A stretch of DNA of 22,845 bases from an uncultured Mollicutes bacterium (GTDB lineage Bacteria; Bacillota_I; Bacilli_A; RFN20; CAG-826), in the NCBI GenBank assembly GCA_900540395.1, contig UQFQ01000021.1, positions 1-22,845 of the forward strand, read 5' to 3'. This document shows, one piece after another, positions 22,803-22,845 of this stretch (its first letter is position 1; the number at the start of each line of letters is the position of its first letter). The notes below the pieces were generated by a model. The model was not told the DNA's origin and made no database searches. It was given only the letters and a program-made list of their open reading frames with translations. Position numbers and translations under genes: made by a program.

Positions 22803-22845
22803 TATTTTACAAATGGGCAAAATTTAGGACCCTCTACATAGGGTT

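Noticed and set aside
22578..22845. Minus-strand frame rich in Phe/Leu across the 20-bp repeats as the end of a protein
   Set aside because: The 20-bp period breaks the reading frame between units, composition is that of poly-A/T tracts, and no start or family match is visible.
1..22845. CRISPR array, defence island or complete insertion sequence
   Set aside because: No spaced direct repeats of CRISPR type, no transposase, nuclease or toxin-antitoxin genes; XerC here is the chromosomal housekeeping recombinase by position and motifs.

Overview
This window is a block of conserved housekeeping genes from a low-GC, Gram-positive-type bacterium. The coding sequence is A/T-rich, PolC is the replicative polymerase, and the gene order from rplS to polC follows the Bacillus chromosome: rplS-rbgA-rnhB-dprA-topA-trmFO-xerC-rpsB-tsf-pyrH-frr-cdsA-dxr-rseP-polC. 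UGA is a normal stop (trmFO and cdsA end in TGA) and tryptophan is TGG, so this is not a UGA=Trp mycoplasma. A Bacilli/Erysipelotrichia lineage or a standard-code Mollicutes relative is the best guess; this is inference from synteny and composition only.

Layout. Positions 1-794 (minus strand) hold the start of a predicted lipoprotein whose exposed part is built from a 39-residue, collagen-like, glycine-rich repeat; it runs off the window. An AT-rich spacer of about 290 bp follows. Positions 1085-3010 (minus) carry rpsP-khpA-rimM-trmD. Positions 3220-22483 (plus) carry fifteen recognisable genes and one small unknown gene, mostly overlapping or a few bases apart. A tRNA-Arg(CCT) follows polC at 22501-22577. 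The last 270 bp hold hairpins with T-tracts and three tandem 20-bp repeats, with no convincing gene.

The genes cover ribosome parts and assembly (S16, L19, S2, RbgA, RimM, EF-Ts, RRF), tRNA modification (TrmD, TrmFO), DNA maintenance (RNase HII, DprA, TopA, XerC, PolC), UMP phosphorylation (PyrH), phospholipid and isoprenoid precursors (CdsA, Dxr) and membrane proteolysis (RseP). Readable promoters lie before rpsP, rplS, topA, rpsB and pyrH. Intrinsic terminators lie after rplS, rnhB, tsf and the tRNA, and inside the minus-strand operon between khpA and rimM.

I found no defence island, CRISPR array, complete mobile element or clear new multi-gene system. The points most worth a second look are the repeat lipoprotein, the inversion that makes rpsP-trmD divergent from rplS, a leader before rplS with alternative pairings, an apparently leaderless pyrH, an RseP with no recognisable PDZ domain, unusual residues in TrmD and Dxr, stop codons placed in hairpin loops, and iteron-like repeats after the tRNA.
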